64,000 nt of DNA. It comes from Alteribacter aurantiacus DSM 18675. GTDB taxonomy: Bacteria; Bacillota; Bacilli; Bacillales; Salisediminibacteriaceae. A program made the translations under genes and the position numbers. Under the pieces are notes generated by a model that saw only the letters and a list, made by a program, of their open reading frames with translations, was not told where the DNA came from and made no database searches. The stretch is taken from contig NZ_KE386941.1 in assembly GCF_000429705.1 (NCBI RefSeq), positions 372,001 to 436,000 on the forward strand, given 5' to 3'. Of this stretch, positions 36,013 through 44,858 are shown one piece after another (positions within the stretch are counted from its first letter, which is position 1; every line of letters begins with the position of its first letter).

Positions 36013-36927
36013 ATGTTTAAACATTTGATTAAAAAGATTGCTGGAGTGACCGTGCTTGCTCTAGGAACTGTGGCATTGGCCGCATGTGGAGCGGAAGAGG
36101 AAGAAGGAGAGGCATCAGAAGGTCTAGAGATTACGACCAGTTTTTCTGTTCTTGGAAACATCATTGAAGAAGTTATAGGGGACAGAGGGTCTGTTGAGTA
36201 CATTGTACCAATTGGCGAGGAGCCTCACGAGTATGAGCCGGTACCGAGTGATTTTAGAAAAGTAAGTGACAGTGATGTGTTTTATGTAAATGGACTTGAC
36301 TTAGAGGGGTGGCTCGGTCGCATTGTATCTAACGCAACGGATACAGAAATTCAAGAACTGTCAACAGGGGTTGATATCATCACTCTTGAAGGTAGTGATG
36401 AGCCCGATCCTCATGCGTGGTTAAGCCCTAAAAACGGGATCACATATGTTGAGAATTTAGTAGAAGATTTAACTGATAGAGACCCTGAAGGTGAAGAAGT
36501 CTATCGGGCTAATGCAGAAGCATTCATTCAAGAACTCGAAGACCTTGATGCTTGGATTGATGAAGAAGTGTCCTTGATTGATGAAGATAAGCGAGTCATC
36601 GTTGTAAGCGAAAATGCATTTAAGTATTTTGGCGAGGATTATGGTTTTGAGACTGAAGGAATATGGGAAATGAATTCCCATGAAGAAGGAACGACGCAAC
36701 AAATTAACCGAGTGATTGACTTGATTCAAGATCTTCAAATACCCGCCGTTTTCGTAGAAAGCACGGTCGACCAGCGTTATATGGAGACGGTATCAAATAA
36801 CGCCAATATACCGATTGCCGGTGAAGTTTATACAGATGCACTAGGCACTGAAGGATCTGGTGCACAGACGTATATTGATATGCTAAAACACAATGCAACA
36901 ACGTTTGTAGAAGGTCTAAAAGAATAA
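36013..36927 (+). CDS. Metal ABC transporter substrate-binding lipoprotein (cluster A-I, Mn/Zn type)
   Basis: 304 aa. Lipoprotein signal with lipobox LAAC about 20 residues from ATG 36013 (SD AAAGGGGCGGG). Cluster A-I metal ligands are visible: His in EEPHEYEP, His in DPHAWLSP, Glu in VVSENAFKYF and Asp in VYTDALGTEGSG. A Glu at the third position is more typical of Mn-binding proteins (PsaA/MntA) than of Zn-binding ZnuA, and there is no His-rich loop. It captures the metal outside the cell and hands it to an ABC permease, but no permease or ATPase gene is adjacent, so it is an orphan here. Confidence 0.87.
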   Translation: MFKHLIKKIAGVTVLALGTVALAACGAEEEEGEASEGLEITTSFSVLGNIIEEVIGDRGSVEYIVPIGEEPHEYEPVPSDFRKVSDSDVFYVNGLDLEGWLGRIVSNATDTEIQELSTGVDIITLEGSDEPDPHAWLSPKNGITYVENLVEDLTDRDPEGEEVYRANAEAFIQELEDLDAWIDEEVSLIDEDKRVIVVSENAFKYFGEDYGFETEGIWEMNSHEEGTTQQINRVIDLIQDLQIPAVFVESTVDQRYMETVSNNANIPIAGEVYTDALGTEGSGAQTYIDMLKHNATTFVEGLKE

Positions 36928-36931
36928 GGAG

Positions 36932-36970
36932 AAAGAGGCTTCCCACTTTTTTGAGATGGGAAGCCTCTTT
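36932..36970. terminator. Bidirectional terminator
   Basis: Perfect 14-bp stem AAAGAGGCTTCCCA (36932-36945) / TGGGAAGCCTCTTT (36957-36970) with T-rich flanks on both strands; it serves the lipoprotein gene and the convergent symporter. Confidence 0.92.
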
Positions 36971-36972
36971 TT

Positions 36973-38208
36973 CTATTTACGTTTGGCTTCGCGGGCTTCT
37001 TCCGTTTTATCCACTACAGAAGTTCCGACCAAGTCACCAGTTACATTACAAGCAGTGGCGGCCATTCCGAGTAGTGCATCAACAGAAGCCACTAGGGCGA
37101 CCACTTCAATAGGCAAACCTGCTTGGGTTAACACAACGGAAAGGGTAATGAGTCCTGCTCCCGGCACCCCGGCGGTTCCAACAGAAGCCAACGTCCCAGC
37201 TAATACAATTCCGATTAGAGCCCACAAGCTTAATTCCTGCCCAATGATGTTAGCTGCAAAAATAACAGAAGCTCCGACACGTATGGCAGCTCCATCCATG
37301 TTCATCGTGGCTCCAAGGGGCAACGAAAATCCGTAAAGCTTTTCTCTTAAATTCAGTTTCTTTGCCGCTCTCATGGTAATAGGAAGTGTCCCAAGAGAGC
37401 TTTGCGTTGTAAAAGCGGTGGCAGTAGCGTCCCGTGCTGCTTTAAAGAAGCGGATTGGAGACCGACCAATCAATTTTAAAATGACAATGTAGACGATAAA
37501 CTGCAACAATATACTCACATAAACGGTTCCCACTAGTGACCCGAGAGACGTGAGTGTGTTCCACCCTTGCTCACCGATCGTCGATGCTACAATCGCAAAG
37601 ATCCCAATTGGTGCATATTGCAAAATCCAGTTCATGATCTTAAATGATACTTCTGACCCTGCACGAGAAAGTTCAACAAGCTGTTCCCCCCACTTCTCGT
37701 GCTGTTCATTTCCTGATTTCCTGAGTGCAGCAATTGCCAATCCAACGACAATCGCAATAAAAATCATACTCAAGATATCAAGTTCAAGCATGGTTTCGAT
37801 AATATTTGCCGGAAAGATATCGACGATGAAATCCAGAAAGCCTGGCGCTTGCGGTACGTCCACATCAGCGTCACCGGGAAGGGTGAGGCCTTGACCGGGT
37901 CTAATAATCAGCGCAACGGCGAGCCCAATCGATAATGCAAAAGCGGACGTGACGAAATAATATCCAATCATCTTGGAACCCATACGTCCAAGGCCTTCCG
38001 CCGGCCCCTCATTGATCCCAACGATAAGAGTGAGGATTAATAATGGGATGATAAGTGCCATAAGTAGATTTAAAAACACATCTCCTAGAGGAGAAATCAC
38101 TGAAGCTTGTTCACCAAACATAAATCCTGCAAAGACACCTAGCACAAGTCCGGCAGTAATTTTCCATATTAATGGTGTGTCCAAGTATTTATGCCATAGA
38201 TTTTTCAC
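36973..38208 (-). CDS. Dicarboxylate/amino acid:cation symporter (DAACS family)
   Basis: 411 aa, GltP/GltT/DctA fold with eight TM helices and two re-entrant hairpins. The serine-rich TTQSSLGTLP (HP1), the MNMDGAA motif in TM7 and GVPGAG (HP2) are the transport signatures. It moves glutamate, aspartate or a C4-dicarboxylate with Na+ or H+; which one cannot be told. It ends with a very basic/acidic KTEEAREAKRK tail. Convergent with the metal-binding protein gene; no operon partner. Confidence 0.92.
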   Translation of the reverse strand: MKNLWHKYLDTPLIWKITAGLVLGVFAGFMFGEQASVISPLGDVFLNLLMALIIPLLILTLIVGINEGPAEGLGRMGSKMIGYYFVTSAFALSIGLAVALIIRPGQGLTLPGDADVDVPQAPGFLDFIVDIFPANIIETMLELDILSMIFIAIVVGLAIAALRKSGNEQHEKWGEQLVELSRAGSEVSFKIMNWILQYAPIGIFAIVASTIGEQGWNTLTSLGSLVGTVYVSILLQFIVYIVILKLIGRSPIRFFKAARDATATAFTTQSSLGTLPITMRAAKKLNLREKLYGFSLPLGATMNMDGAAIRVGASVIFAANIIGQELSLWALIGIVLAGTLASVGTAGVPGAGLITLSVVLTQAGLPIEVVALVASVDALLGMAATACNVTGDLVGTSVVDKTEEAREAKRK

Positions 38209-38456
38209 ACTAACACTCCATTCTGTTTTATAACCAAGTATATATATAGGAATAACTCACATTTAGTATAAAGGCTGATCGTAAGAGATCAAGTAAAACG
38301 CTTGTTTACTAGCGCCATTCACCAAATACCTACACGATCCTCCACTTCCTTCGACTTATGTTTCCCCTTTAGTAGTCAAAAGTTTTCATGTACACGCACA
38401 CTGAAAATCTTTTGGGCATATAGATGATTAAAGAATGCCCAAAAGGAGGTTTATCG

Positions 38457-39185
38457 ATGTCAGGATTTATAGCGGCCATCACATACCTCGTCAAAGAATT
38501 GTTCGTGTTTGTTTCATTTGTAAAAAACAACGCCTTTCCTCAGCCGTTAAAAGAAGAAGACGAACGGAAATACTTAAAGCTGATGAAAGAAGACAAGGAT
38601 GAAGATGCCAGGAACAAACTCATCGAGCACAACTTAAGGCTGGTCGCCCACATCGTTAAGAAGTTCGAGAATACCCGTGAAGACACAGAGGACCTCATCT
38701 CCATTGGAACAATCGGCTTAATCAAAGCGATCGAAAGTTACTCTTCAGGCAAAGGAACGAAATTGGCCACGTATGCTGCGCGGTGTATTGAGAATGAAAT
38801 CCTCATGCACCTGCGCGCACTAAAAAAAGTAAAGAAAGACGTATCCCTTCAAGATCCGATCGGAACGGATAAAGAAGGAAATGAAATCACCCTCATCGAT
38901 GTTCTCCAAGCAGAGACCGTAGACGTGGTGGATGCGATCCAACTCAGTATGGAGAAAAAACAAATATACGAGTTTATTCACGTATTAGATGAGCGTGAAA
39001 AAGAAGTAATCGTCGGCAGGTTCGGGTTGGATTTGAAAAAAGAAAAAACCCAGCGTGAAATTGCCAGGGATCTAGGCATTTCAAGAAGCTATGTATCGCG
39101 TATTGAAAAGCGAGCTCTTATGAAGCTGTTTCATGAGTTTTATCGTCATCAAAAGAACGCGTTGAAGCAGGAGCCAAATAATTAA
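38457..39185 (+). CDS. sigK: RNA polymerase sporulation sigma factor SigK (uninterrupted pro-sigma-K)
   Basis: 242 aa. The first ~20 residues ([19 protein letters not shown]) are the hydrophobic pro-sequence removed by the SpoIVFB protease in the mother cell. Region 2 ([35 protein letters not shown]) and region 4 HTH ([23 protein letters not shown]) are complete. In B. subtilis 168 the gene is split by the skin element; here the reading frame is continuous, so no rearrangement is needed. ATG 38457 follows AAAGGAGG. CATATAGAT about 32 bases upstream could be part of a sigma-E/sigma-K type -10, with an AC pair about 17 bases further up. Confidence 0.96.
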   Translation: MSGFIAAITYLVKELFVFVSFVKNNAFPQPLKEEDERKYLKLMKEDKDEDARNKLIEHNLRLVAHIVKKFENTREDTEDLISIGTIGLIKAIESYSSGKGTKLATYAARCIENEILMHLRALKKVKKDVSLQDPIGTDKEGNEITLIDVLQAETVDVVDAIQLSMEKKQIYEFIHVLDEREKEVIVGRFGLDLKKEKTQREIARDLGISRSYVSRIEKRALMKLFHEFYRHQKNALKQEPNN

Positions 39186-39237
39186 AGTGGTTGTTACATG
39201 TAACTAGCATCCTATTCTTTCGTAAGAGGTGATGCCT

Positions 39238-39327
39238 ATGCTAAAAGGATTAGATTTGCAAATGGTTGCATTTGTAGGAAGCTCTATTGTAAAAGATTAT
39301 TTCGTTGTTTACCGGATACCAAAATAG
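39238..39327 (+). CDS. Possible small protein (29 aa) after sigK
   Basis: ATG at 39238 with a good SD (TAAGAGGTG, eight bases before) opens a 29-codon frame starting MLKGLDLQMVAFVGS and ending in YRIPK. It sits 52 bases after sigK and is followed by a hairpin at 39359. No family recognised. A decaying gene remnant or a real sporulation micropeptide are both possible; evidence is the SD, frame and position only. Confidence 0.35.
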   Translation: MLKGLDLQMVAFVGSSIVKDYFVVYRIPK

Positions 39328-39354
39328 ATTACTATGATTTGAAATAGTATCATG

Positions 39355-39385
39355 AAAAAACCCTCGATCTCTGGTCGAGGGTTTT
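39355..39385. terminator. Bidirectional terminator between sigK region and the Imm-like gene
   Basis: AACCCTCGA (39359-39367) pairs with TCGAGGGTT (39375-39383); A run before and T run after, so it can work on both strands. Confidence 0.85.
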
Positions 39386-39390
39386 ACGTA

Positions 39391-39600
39391 TTATGCTTCC
39401 AAGCTTTCAGGTTTCGTCGTACATGCCCACACGAGGGCAATAACCCAGCCGATAAACGACCATCCAAGTAAAAGATTAAGAATAAAAATGGCCACCACAT
39501 TCTCTTTCTTTCGTGCCAACGCAACGACGGTTGGAATAAAGTAGAACGCCGCTACTACCAACATAATAAAAATGCCGAATAATCCCCCAATTGCCTCCAT
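39391..39600 (-). CDS. Superinfection immunity (T4 Imm-like) family membrane protein
   Basis: 69 aa with two TM helices (about 5-27 and 36-60). PTVVALARKKENVVAIFILN and LLGWSFIGWVIALVWA match the Imm_superinfect family named after phage T4 Imm, which blocks DNA injection by a second phage. Most chromosomal members have no proven antiphage role, so the name is family-based only. SD AGAGAGGTGG on the minus strand before the ATG. Its stop is 6 bases from the terminator. Confidence 0.85.
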   Translation of the reverse strand: MEAIGGLFGIFIMLVVAAFYFIPTVVALARKKENVVAIFILNLLLGWSFIGWVIALVWACTTKPESLEA

Positions 39601-39730
39601 AAATCCACCTCTCTCTTTTGTTAAAGATCTGCAAAACGACCCTTAAATCAAAATATGCATAAAAAATTGTGAACATGACTGGGCTTCTCACAGATGAATA
39701 AACATATAGTAACCAAGGAGGGGGGATTGT

Positions 39731-40056
39731 GTGAGCAATGTAGAAGAGAAGCAGAAGTTATCTAGTGAGCAGCTGACTATCGTGTTCAGTGAGTTTGAAA
39801 AAAGAAGAAAAGCAAAGCGGTATTGTATCTGCTTTGGTTCTTTCTCGGAGAATTAGGGGGACACAGTTTTTACTTAGGTGACACAAGTTATGCAATTGGT
39901 ATGGTTGTGGTATGGGTTGCTAGATGGTTCTTATTCTTTATCCCAATCGCCATTTGGGCTTTAATTGATGTTTTCTTAATCGTGAAGCGACTGGAGACGT
40001 TAAATGAGGAGCTTGAGCAATCCATTATTCAATCTGTGAGGTCTTACGAAGGGTAG
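39731..40056 (+). pseudogene. TM2 domain membrane protein, frameshifted at an A6 tract
   Basis: GTG 39731 with strong SD AAGGAGG opens a frame for MSNVEEKQKLSSEQLTIVF and SEFEKRRKAKRYC, which stops at 39845. The continuation lies in the -1 frame: KKKKSKAVLYLLWFFLGELG then GHSFYLGDTSYAIG, two TM helices and LIDVFLIVKRLETLNEEL, the standard TM2 domain pattern. The frames join at a run of six A (39798-39803); one extra A would restore a normal TM2 protein of about 108 aa. It may be a recent inactivation, a sequencing error, or slippage-dependent expression. Confidence 0.82.
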
Positions 40057-40070
40057 AAAATTGAGAAAGT

Positions 40071-40105
40071 GGTTGCTCACTTTAGAACAACCGCTTCTTC
40101 TTTTT
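40071..40105. terminator. Possible terminator after the TM2 gene
   Basis: GGTTGCTC (40071-40078) pairs with GAACAACC (40085-40092), then CTTCTTCTTTTT. It overlaps the end of the convergent hypothetical gene. Confidence 0.6.
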
Positions 40106-40552
40106 CATGCGCAAGCCAAAGAGGATATGTCGAAAGGCTTGGTCAAGCATGTCCAGGGGAGCGTGGTCGATTACAGTATTGGAAATCCCTCTGCGCGTGC
40201 GAAGGGAAAACGCATCAATGTGCCCGTTTTTATTGGTGCAAAAATGAATGGTGAATCTGTACTTAGTTTCACAAAGTGACTGTATAGATAAGTGGTGCTC
40301 CCTAGGGTTGACGTAGGATCGTTCAACAGGATACGCTTTTATGATAAGATTTTTCATTTGGTCACTACTAATAAAAGTAGATAGCTGTTCGAAAACGAAT
40401 GACTCATACGGTTGCATCACACGCCAAACAAACGTGTTTTCTTCAACGCAAACAATGATTTCATTTTCCGAACCTTTGGAAACGGAAATTTTTGACCGGG
40501 CTTTATTTTTATTAGCTAGCCAAGGGATTAGCCGGGAAATAACCATGTGCAC
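40082..40552 (-). CDS. Hypothetical protein
   Basis: 156 aa if started at GTG 40552, which has GAGGTGA nine bases upstream; an ATG two codons further in is the alternative. It is a soluble-looking mix of strands and helices (NEIIVCVEENTFVWRVMQPY, IIKAYPVERSYVNPREHHL), with a basic end (LRMKKKKRLF). I recognise no family. Reading frame length, the SD and its position divergent from the next membrane gene support coding, but overlapping plus-strand frames of about 70 codons also exist. It lies in the cluster of small accessory genes after sigK. Confidence 0.5.
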   Translation of the reverse strand: MHMVISRLIPWLANKNKARSKISVSKGSENEIIVCVEENTFVWRVMQPYESFVFEQLSTFISSDQMKNLIIKAYPVERSYVNPREHHLSIQSLCETKYRFTIHFCTNKNGHIDAFSLRTRRGISNTVIDHAPLDMLDQAFRHILFGLRMKKKKRLF

Positions 40553-40677
40553 ACAAATCACCTCGTTATATGTATATGGTTTTAGAGGAGTCTGGTGTGA
40601 AAAATGAGTAGCAACTAAAAGAGAGTATGGTACTATTTTAATAACGGGGATTTTTATAGGTGAGGAAGTGAAGTGTG

Positions 40678-40950
40678 ATGAGTATTAGTGAGGTGTTAGT
40701 GTTTATTGTAAACCCCTTCTTCGCTTTAGTAGTAGGGTTTGTTGCCTGTATGTCAGGAAAAAAAGGAATTTCAAATCCGGTTGTTGCCTTTCTTGCAGTC
40801 TTTGCGTTAAGCTTACTCACCATGACAACGGTTCAACGAATGACTCTTGCCCCTGAGCTTTATGGGTTTGCCGCTTTTCACTCGTTTATTGGATTGTTAG
40901 GCTTTGCTCTAGGTTTAATGGCGAAAAAAACCATTCATACAGAAGACTAA
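40678..40950 (+). CDS. Small membrane protein of unknown function
   Basis: 90 aa, three hydrophobic segments (about 6-25, 34-52, 62-82) with short polar loops: MSISEVLVFIVNPFFALVVG then SGKKGISNPVVAFLAVFA, and KKTIHTED at the end. No family recognised. ATG 40678 has GAGGAAGTG upstream; a GTG one codon earlier is the alternative. Single gene with a terminator shared with the gerC-like gene. Confidence 0.65.
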   Translation: MSISEVLVFIVNPFFALVVGFVACMSGKKGISNPVVAFLAVFALSLLTMTTVQRMTLAPELYGFAAFHSFIGLLGFALGLMAKKTIHTED

Positions 40951-40988
40951 AACGGAATGCCTGATCTGTATCAGCCATTCCGTTTTTA
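40949..40988. terminator. Bidirectional terminator
   Basis: AAAACGGAATG (40949-40959) pairs with CATTCCGTTTT (40976-40986); serves the small membrane gene and the ger operon on the minus strand. Confidence 0.9.
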
Positions 40989-40990
40989 TT

Positions 40991-42103
40991 TTAATTGATG
41001 ATACCGTGTGCAAGGATTTCCACCGTAACATTCGGTGTGATCGTCATTTCAGGATATACTTTAAGCCAATCATTGTTTCTCCAAAATGAATTGTGAAAGG
41101 CGATGGTGTGTCTCCCAATCCCCAAAGCGTCACAGTTCGCCTCTTGAAGAGTCGTAAAGAGTTGTTCTGCTTCAGCAGTGAGTGCTCGACTTAGACGATC
41201 ATTTAATTGAACGACTTTTTCTCGTTCATGTAGTTCGTCTGGAGGGTACTCAATAGCTTCCACTTGTAAAGTAAGATCTACAGTTGCTGAAATTTCGTTT
41301 GTTGCCTGGTTGACATCTACTTTTAGATTGCGAGTGGATTCTTTTAACAGTACTGTAATGAATTCTTCTTCCTCTTCATGTTTTTCGGATACTTTTTCTG
41401 TTAGGTACGTACTACCACCCTTTTCCCCTTTTAATAAAAACAGCAACACGGAATCTTCCGGAGAGATGGAACCGGTCATTTTTTCTCCATTGAACAAGGC
41501 GTTCCCGTTTAAATAAGGGTTGTTGTTGATATCCATAGACATATATGGCAAAACCATATCCTGACCAGGATCAAACATAATTGGACAAATAAGCTGGACA
41601 TTCAGATACTCAACTAGTGAATTGTGTTCTGCAGTTGTCAGTAAATCCGCTACAAATTCACTCGTTCTTGGTTTATCCTGAAGTTTAGTCTCTATAAGGT
41701 CAGCTGCCTGCCCGTCAAATATAGCGATTTTTGCTCCTAATGAACTGCGTGGATCACGATACATAATGTCCAAAGGATTGTAGACGGAGTCTTCAGCAAG
41801 GCTTTTTCCGAGGATAAGAACCCGGAGTTTCGAAGTATCGATCCGCTCTGCCACTTTATTGTCCAATGCCATACGCGCTTCTCGAACCGTGTGTCCAATC
41901 CCTTGGACAACTTGAGAACGCTCTTGTGCTTCGTACCTTTTAGGAACAGGTGAGGATATTGTAGATTGGTATTTGCCGTCTTCTAATAAATCCAATCCTG
42001 CACTTTTAGCAATTGTGATGTCTCGTAACTGCCTAGAGTCCCAGCATCCCGTTAATAGAATAATACACAAACAAATTAGACTAAACTGAAGGGCTCTTTT
42101 CAT
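40991..42103 (-). CDS. Spore germination lipoprotein, Ger(x)C family
   Basis: 370 aa C subunit of a GerA-type nutrient receptor in the spore inner membrane. Lipobox LLTGC follows a short signal (about residues 7-18), then WDSRQLRD, the typical N-terminal motif of GerAC proteins. The remaining three-domain body is soluble and faces outward. ATG 42103 is chosen because GGAGCTGAAG lies upstream; ATG 42118 would add MELKI without an SD. Overlaps the B gene by 23 bp, implying coupled translation. Which germinant is sensed cannot be told. Confidence 0.9.
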   Translation of the reverse strand: MKRALQFSLICLCIILLTGCWDSRQLRDITIAKSAGLDLLEDGKYQSTISSPVPKRYEAQERSQVVQGIGHTVREARMALDNKVAERIDTSKLRVLILGKSLAEDSVYNPLDIMYRDPRSSLGAKIAIFDGQAADLIETKLQDKPRTSEFVADLLTTAEHNSLVEYLNVQLICPIMFDPGQDMVLPYMSMDINNNPYLNGNALFNGEKMTGSISPEDSVLLFLLKGEKGGSTYLTEKVSEKHEEEEEFITVLLKESTRNLKVDVNQATNEISATVDLTLQVEAIEYPPDELHEREKVVQLNDRLSRALTAEAEQLFTTLQEANCDALGIGRHTIAFHNSFWRNNDWLKVYPEMTITPNVTVEILAHGIIN

Positions 42104-43205
42104 GATCTTCAGCTCCATTCTTTCCTCTTTGTCTGATTAGTGATACAAGATAAAGCAACAAGGGAATCCCAAAAACCATGATTAAGCCGAACGTGTCTAC
42201 GCCTTCCGCGTATTTATCGATAGTCAGGCGGTTCTTTGGGCCAAGTGAAATAAAATAGACAGCAATGGCAATAACCGTAACGAGCTTTTTTCTAGGAACT
42301 CCTTTTATCAATTGGGTTGTCGAAAGTGAAGCCAAGTACATATAAGTCATTAACGATGTTGTTACGCTTACGATCCAAATGGCCATAAAAATAATATCAA
42401 GTCTATCGACTATAGGCGTATTAAACGTCTTGAGCATATATAAAAGAGGCTGTGGGATAAGTGCAATCTCCGGTGGACTAAAGAACATGAGCGTAATTAA
42501 TACAGTAAACCCGTATAAACACGTAGTGAAAATGTTTGCGTAAGTTGCCGTTAAAAGAATTTCCTTCTTCTTATTCACTTTTACGTAAGGAAAGATATAC
42601 ATAAATACCCCAAAACCAAGCATGGCTTGCATTGACGCAAGAACGGCTTTTCCAACGGCACCAAATCCATGGTGTCCTATAGGCAAGATGTAGAGAGGAT
42701 TTATATATGGTATTGCAAAAAATAATACACCAATAACAAGAATTAAAAGGGAGCTTACAAAAACATAAAACCTCACAATGATATGAAGCTTTTCTCTTGT
42801 CAAATACCAAGCAGCAAAGACAAGGAGAAAGTTAAGAACCCACCCCGGAGTTTGTGGAAACAACCATCTGATAATAATGTGCTTGTACAAAACGAGAATA
42901 AGAATACAGATGCTGGAAAAATACAATGTGTACACTAAATTAAGCACATGACCCGGTATTTTTCCAATGATCAAAGGAAGAGCATTAAAGAACATTTTAT
43001 CCCCATAACGGACCGCAAGGAGATACATGAGACAGATTGCAACCTGTATTGCTAACCCTCCTGTAAAAACCCCGAGCCATCCATCCCATTCGGCTTCTTG
43101 AAACACACTAAAGGCAAGTGATAATACACCAATACCAATCTGACTTTGGATGATAAAAAAGAACAATTGTGATTTTGATATTAGTAAATTATCATTCATT
43201 CTCAT
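42081..43205 (-). CDS. Spore germination permease, GerAB family
   Basis: 374 aa, ten TM segments of the APC superfamily (PF03845). FFFIIQSQIGIGVLSL at the N-terminus and ASMQAMLGFGVFMYIFPYV in the middle are typical. It is the germinant-binding subunit of the receptor. Between the A and C genes, with 8 bp spacing to A and an overlap with C, it completes an A-B-C operon. The C-terminus is hydrophilic (RQRGKNGAEDHEKSPSV). Confidence 0.92.
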   Translation of the reverse strand: MRMNDNLLISKSQLFFFIIQSQIGIGVLSLAFSVFQEAEWDGWLGVFTGGLAIQVAICLMYLLAVRYGDKMFFNALPLIIGKIPGHVLNLVYTLYFSSICILILVLYKHIIIRWLFPQTPGWVLNFLLVFAAWYLTREKLHIIVRFYVFVSSLLILVIGVLFFAIPYINPLYILPIGHHGFGAVGKAVLASMQAMLGFGVFMYIFPYVKVNKKKEILLTATYANIFTTCLYGFTVLITLMFFSPPEIALIPQPLLYMLKTFNTPIVDRLDIIFMAIWIVSVTTSLMTYMYLASLSTTQLIKGVPRKKLVTVIAIAVYFISLGPKNRLTIDKYAEGVDTFGLIMVFGIPLLLYLVSLIRQRGKNGAEDHEKSPSV

Positions 43206-43213
43206 GAAACTCC

Positions 43214-44722
43214 TTATGAAGAAGAATTGGTTTTTTGGTTTTCCTTTTGGTCGTTTTTTATTTCCACAGTGTGTGGTAGTCTAACAAACCGATTCATTAA
43301 ACCCTTTAAATTAAATGGTGCAAAAGGATAAAAGAGTGGCTTTCCAAGACTCGTTAATTTACACAAATGAATCAGGTAGATGGTCAAGCAGAATACAATG
43401 CCTACAAAGCCCAAGAGAGAGGCCATAATCATGATTGGATAGCGCAGAAGACGCATGGCCATACTCATCTCGTGGATGGGAACCACAAACGATGAAATCG
43501 CCGTTAGAGCTACAACAATGATCATAATACTGGAGATAAACCCTGCGTTTACAACGGCGTCTCCAATAACAAGACCACCTACAATACCAATGGTTTGACC
43601 GATCGGTGTAGGTAACCGAATCCCGGCTTCACGTATTAGCTCGAGCGTCAACTCCATAAACATGGCTTCAATAAGTGGAGGATATGGAATGTGTTCTACT
43701 GCATCTTTAATTACGTAAGTCATACCAAAAGGGATAATTTCAAAGTGAAACGTAATGATGGCAATATAAATCCCTGGGAGTGTCACGGCCAATAAAAAAC
43801 TCACTACACGAATAAACCGAAAGAAGTTTCCTGCCACCCAACGACTGTTATAGTCATCTGTCGATTGAAAGAAGGAGAAAAATGTGACAGGCAAAACGAG
43901 GACCGTAGGATCGCCGTCAGTCATGATAATCACTCGTCCGTCGATTAAGTTCAACGCGGCCCTATCTGCACGCTCCGTGCTTATATATTGCGGGAAAAGA
44001 GAGAAGATATTGTCTTCCATGTACTCTTCTATAATCCCGGTATTCATTAACTTTTCTACTTTGATCTTCTTGAGCCTTCGATGAATTTCTTCAACAACAT
44101 TGGAATCTGCACGGCCATCCATGTAAAGAACCGCTGTCTTTGTTTTTGATACTTCACCAAGGGTTGTGTATTTAACAACTAATGACGGATGACTAATCAA
44201 GTTGCGAACCAGCTGCAGGTTGACACTTAAATTCTCAACAAATCCACTGTGACTTCCCCGAATCACCTGCTCGTTATCAGGCTCCCCCACGTCACGATGA
44301 ATCACACTATTCGTACTTAACACAAAGCAGTAATGGGTATTTTCAATGAGCACTAAGCTTTTTCCTGAGAGCATTTCGGCAATAGCATCGGACAAATGAA
44401 GAAGCTTTGCGGAATCTCTGTCCGTTAATACCCGTTCTAGATGTTCATCAGAATTGATTTCTCTTAAATTTCTGTAAAAGTACTCATTCATGTCTTTCGT
44501 ATCGGACACCGTTTCAAGATAAAGAAAATATAGTATTTTGTTATGATTGGTTACTACTTTCTTTTCAACCAAGTCTTCTGTATAGTGTAGGGTTTCTTTA
44601 ACATAAACACGGTTTTTGTCAATGTCTAAAGAGGCAGGAAAGGTTGGTGTTTCCGGCGGCTCTAAAATCCGAGTGTCATTTTGACTATTCTTCTTGTTTT
44701 GGAAAGCTTTGAAAAATGACAT
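43214..44722 (-). CDS. Spore germination protein, GerAA family
   Basis: 502 aa. A large N-terminal soluble domain (1-about 260) is followed by five to six TM helices (about 290-470) of the spore-membrane channel subunit. VEKKVVTNHNKILYFLYLETVSDTKD, LIDGRVIIMTDGDPTVLVLP and LRLPTPIGQTIGIVGGLV-like segments are family landmarks. The start is set at ATG 44722 with AAAAGGAGGTGTG; the longer frame upstream includes non-family sequence. First gene of the ger operon, divergent from lplJ. Confidence 0.93.
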   Translation of the reverse strand: MSFFKAFQNKKNSQNDTRILEPPETPTFPASLDIDKNRVYVKETLHYTEDLVEKKVVTNHNKILYFLYLETVSDTKDMNEYFYRNLREINSDEHLERVLTDRDSAKLLHLSDAIAEMLSGKSLVLIENTHYCFVLSTNSVIHRDVGEPDNEQVIRGSHSGFVENLSVNLQLVRNLISHPSLVVKYTTLGEVSKTKTAVLYMDGRADSNVVEEIHRRLKKIKVEKLMNTGIIEEYMEDNIFSLFPQYISTERADRAALNLIDGRVIIMTDGDPTVLVLPVTFFSFFQSTDDYNSRWVAGNFFRFIRVVSFLLAVTLPGIYIAIITFHFEIIPFGMTYVIKDAVEHIPYPPLIEAMFMELTLELIREAGIRLPTPIGQTIGIVGGLVIGDAVVNAGFISSIMIIVVALTAISSFVVPIHEMSMAMRLLRYPIMIMASLLGFVGIVFCLTIYLIHLCKLTSLGKPLFYPFAPFNLKGLMNRFVRLPHTVEIKNDQKENQKTNSSS

Positions 44723-44858
44723 TGAAAACACACCTCCTTTTCTTCTCTTCTTAATGTCTCTTAATTTTTTGGTAACATACACGCATTGGCACAATTTATG
44801 GTTCCATAGGGAGTTGTGGTAAAATTGAAGTGAACCCATTAACAAGGAGGTTGTTACG

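Noticed and set aside
38417..38425. Defined sigma-E/sigma-K promoter of sigK
   Set aside because: Only CATA and a loosely placed AC match; not strong enough to list as a separate site.
39798..39804. Programmed -1 frameshift at a canonical A AAA AAG heptamer
   Set aside because: The reading phase is GAA AAA AGA, not the required NNA AAA AAG, so the classical two-tRNA slip does not apply; single-tRNA slippage or an indel remains possible.
40061..40279. 72-aa plus ORF opposite the hypothetical gene
   Set aside because: TTG start with no good SD, overlaps the hairpin after the TM2 gene; the minus-strand frame is longer with a better start.
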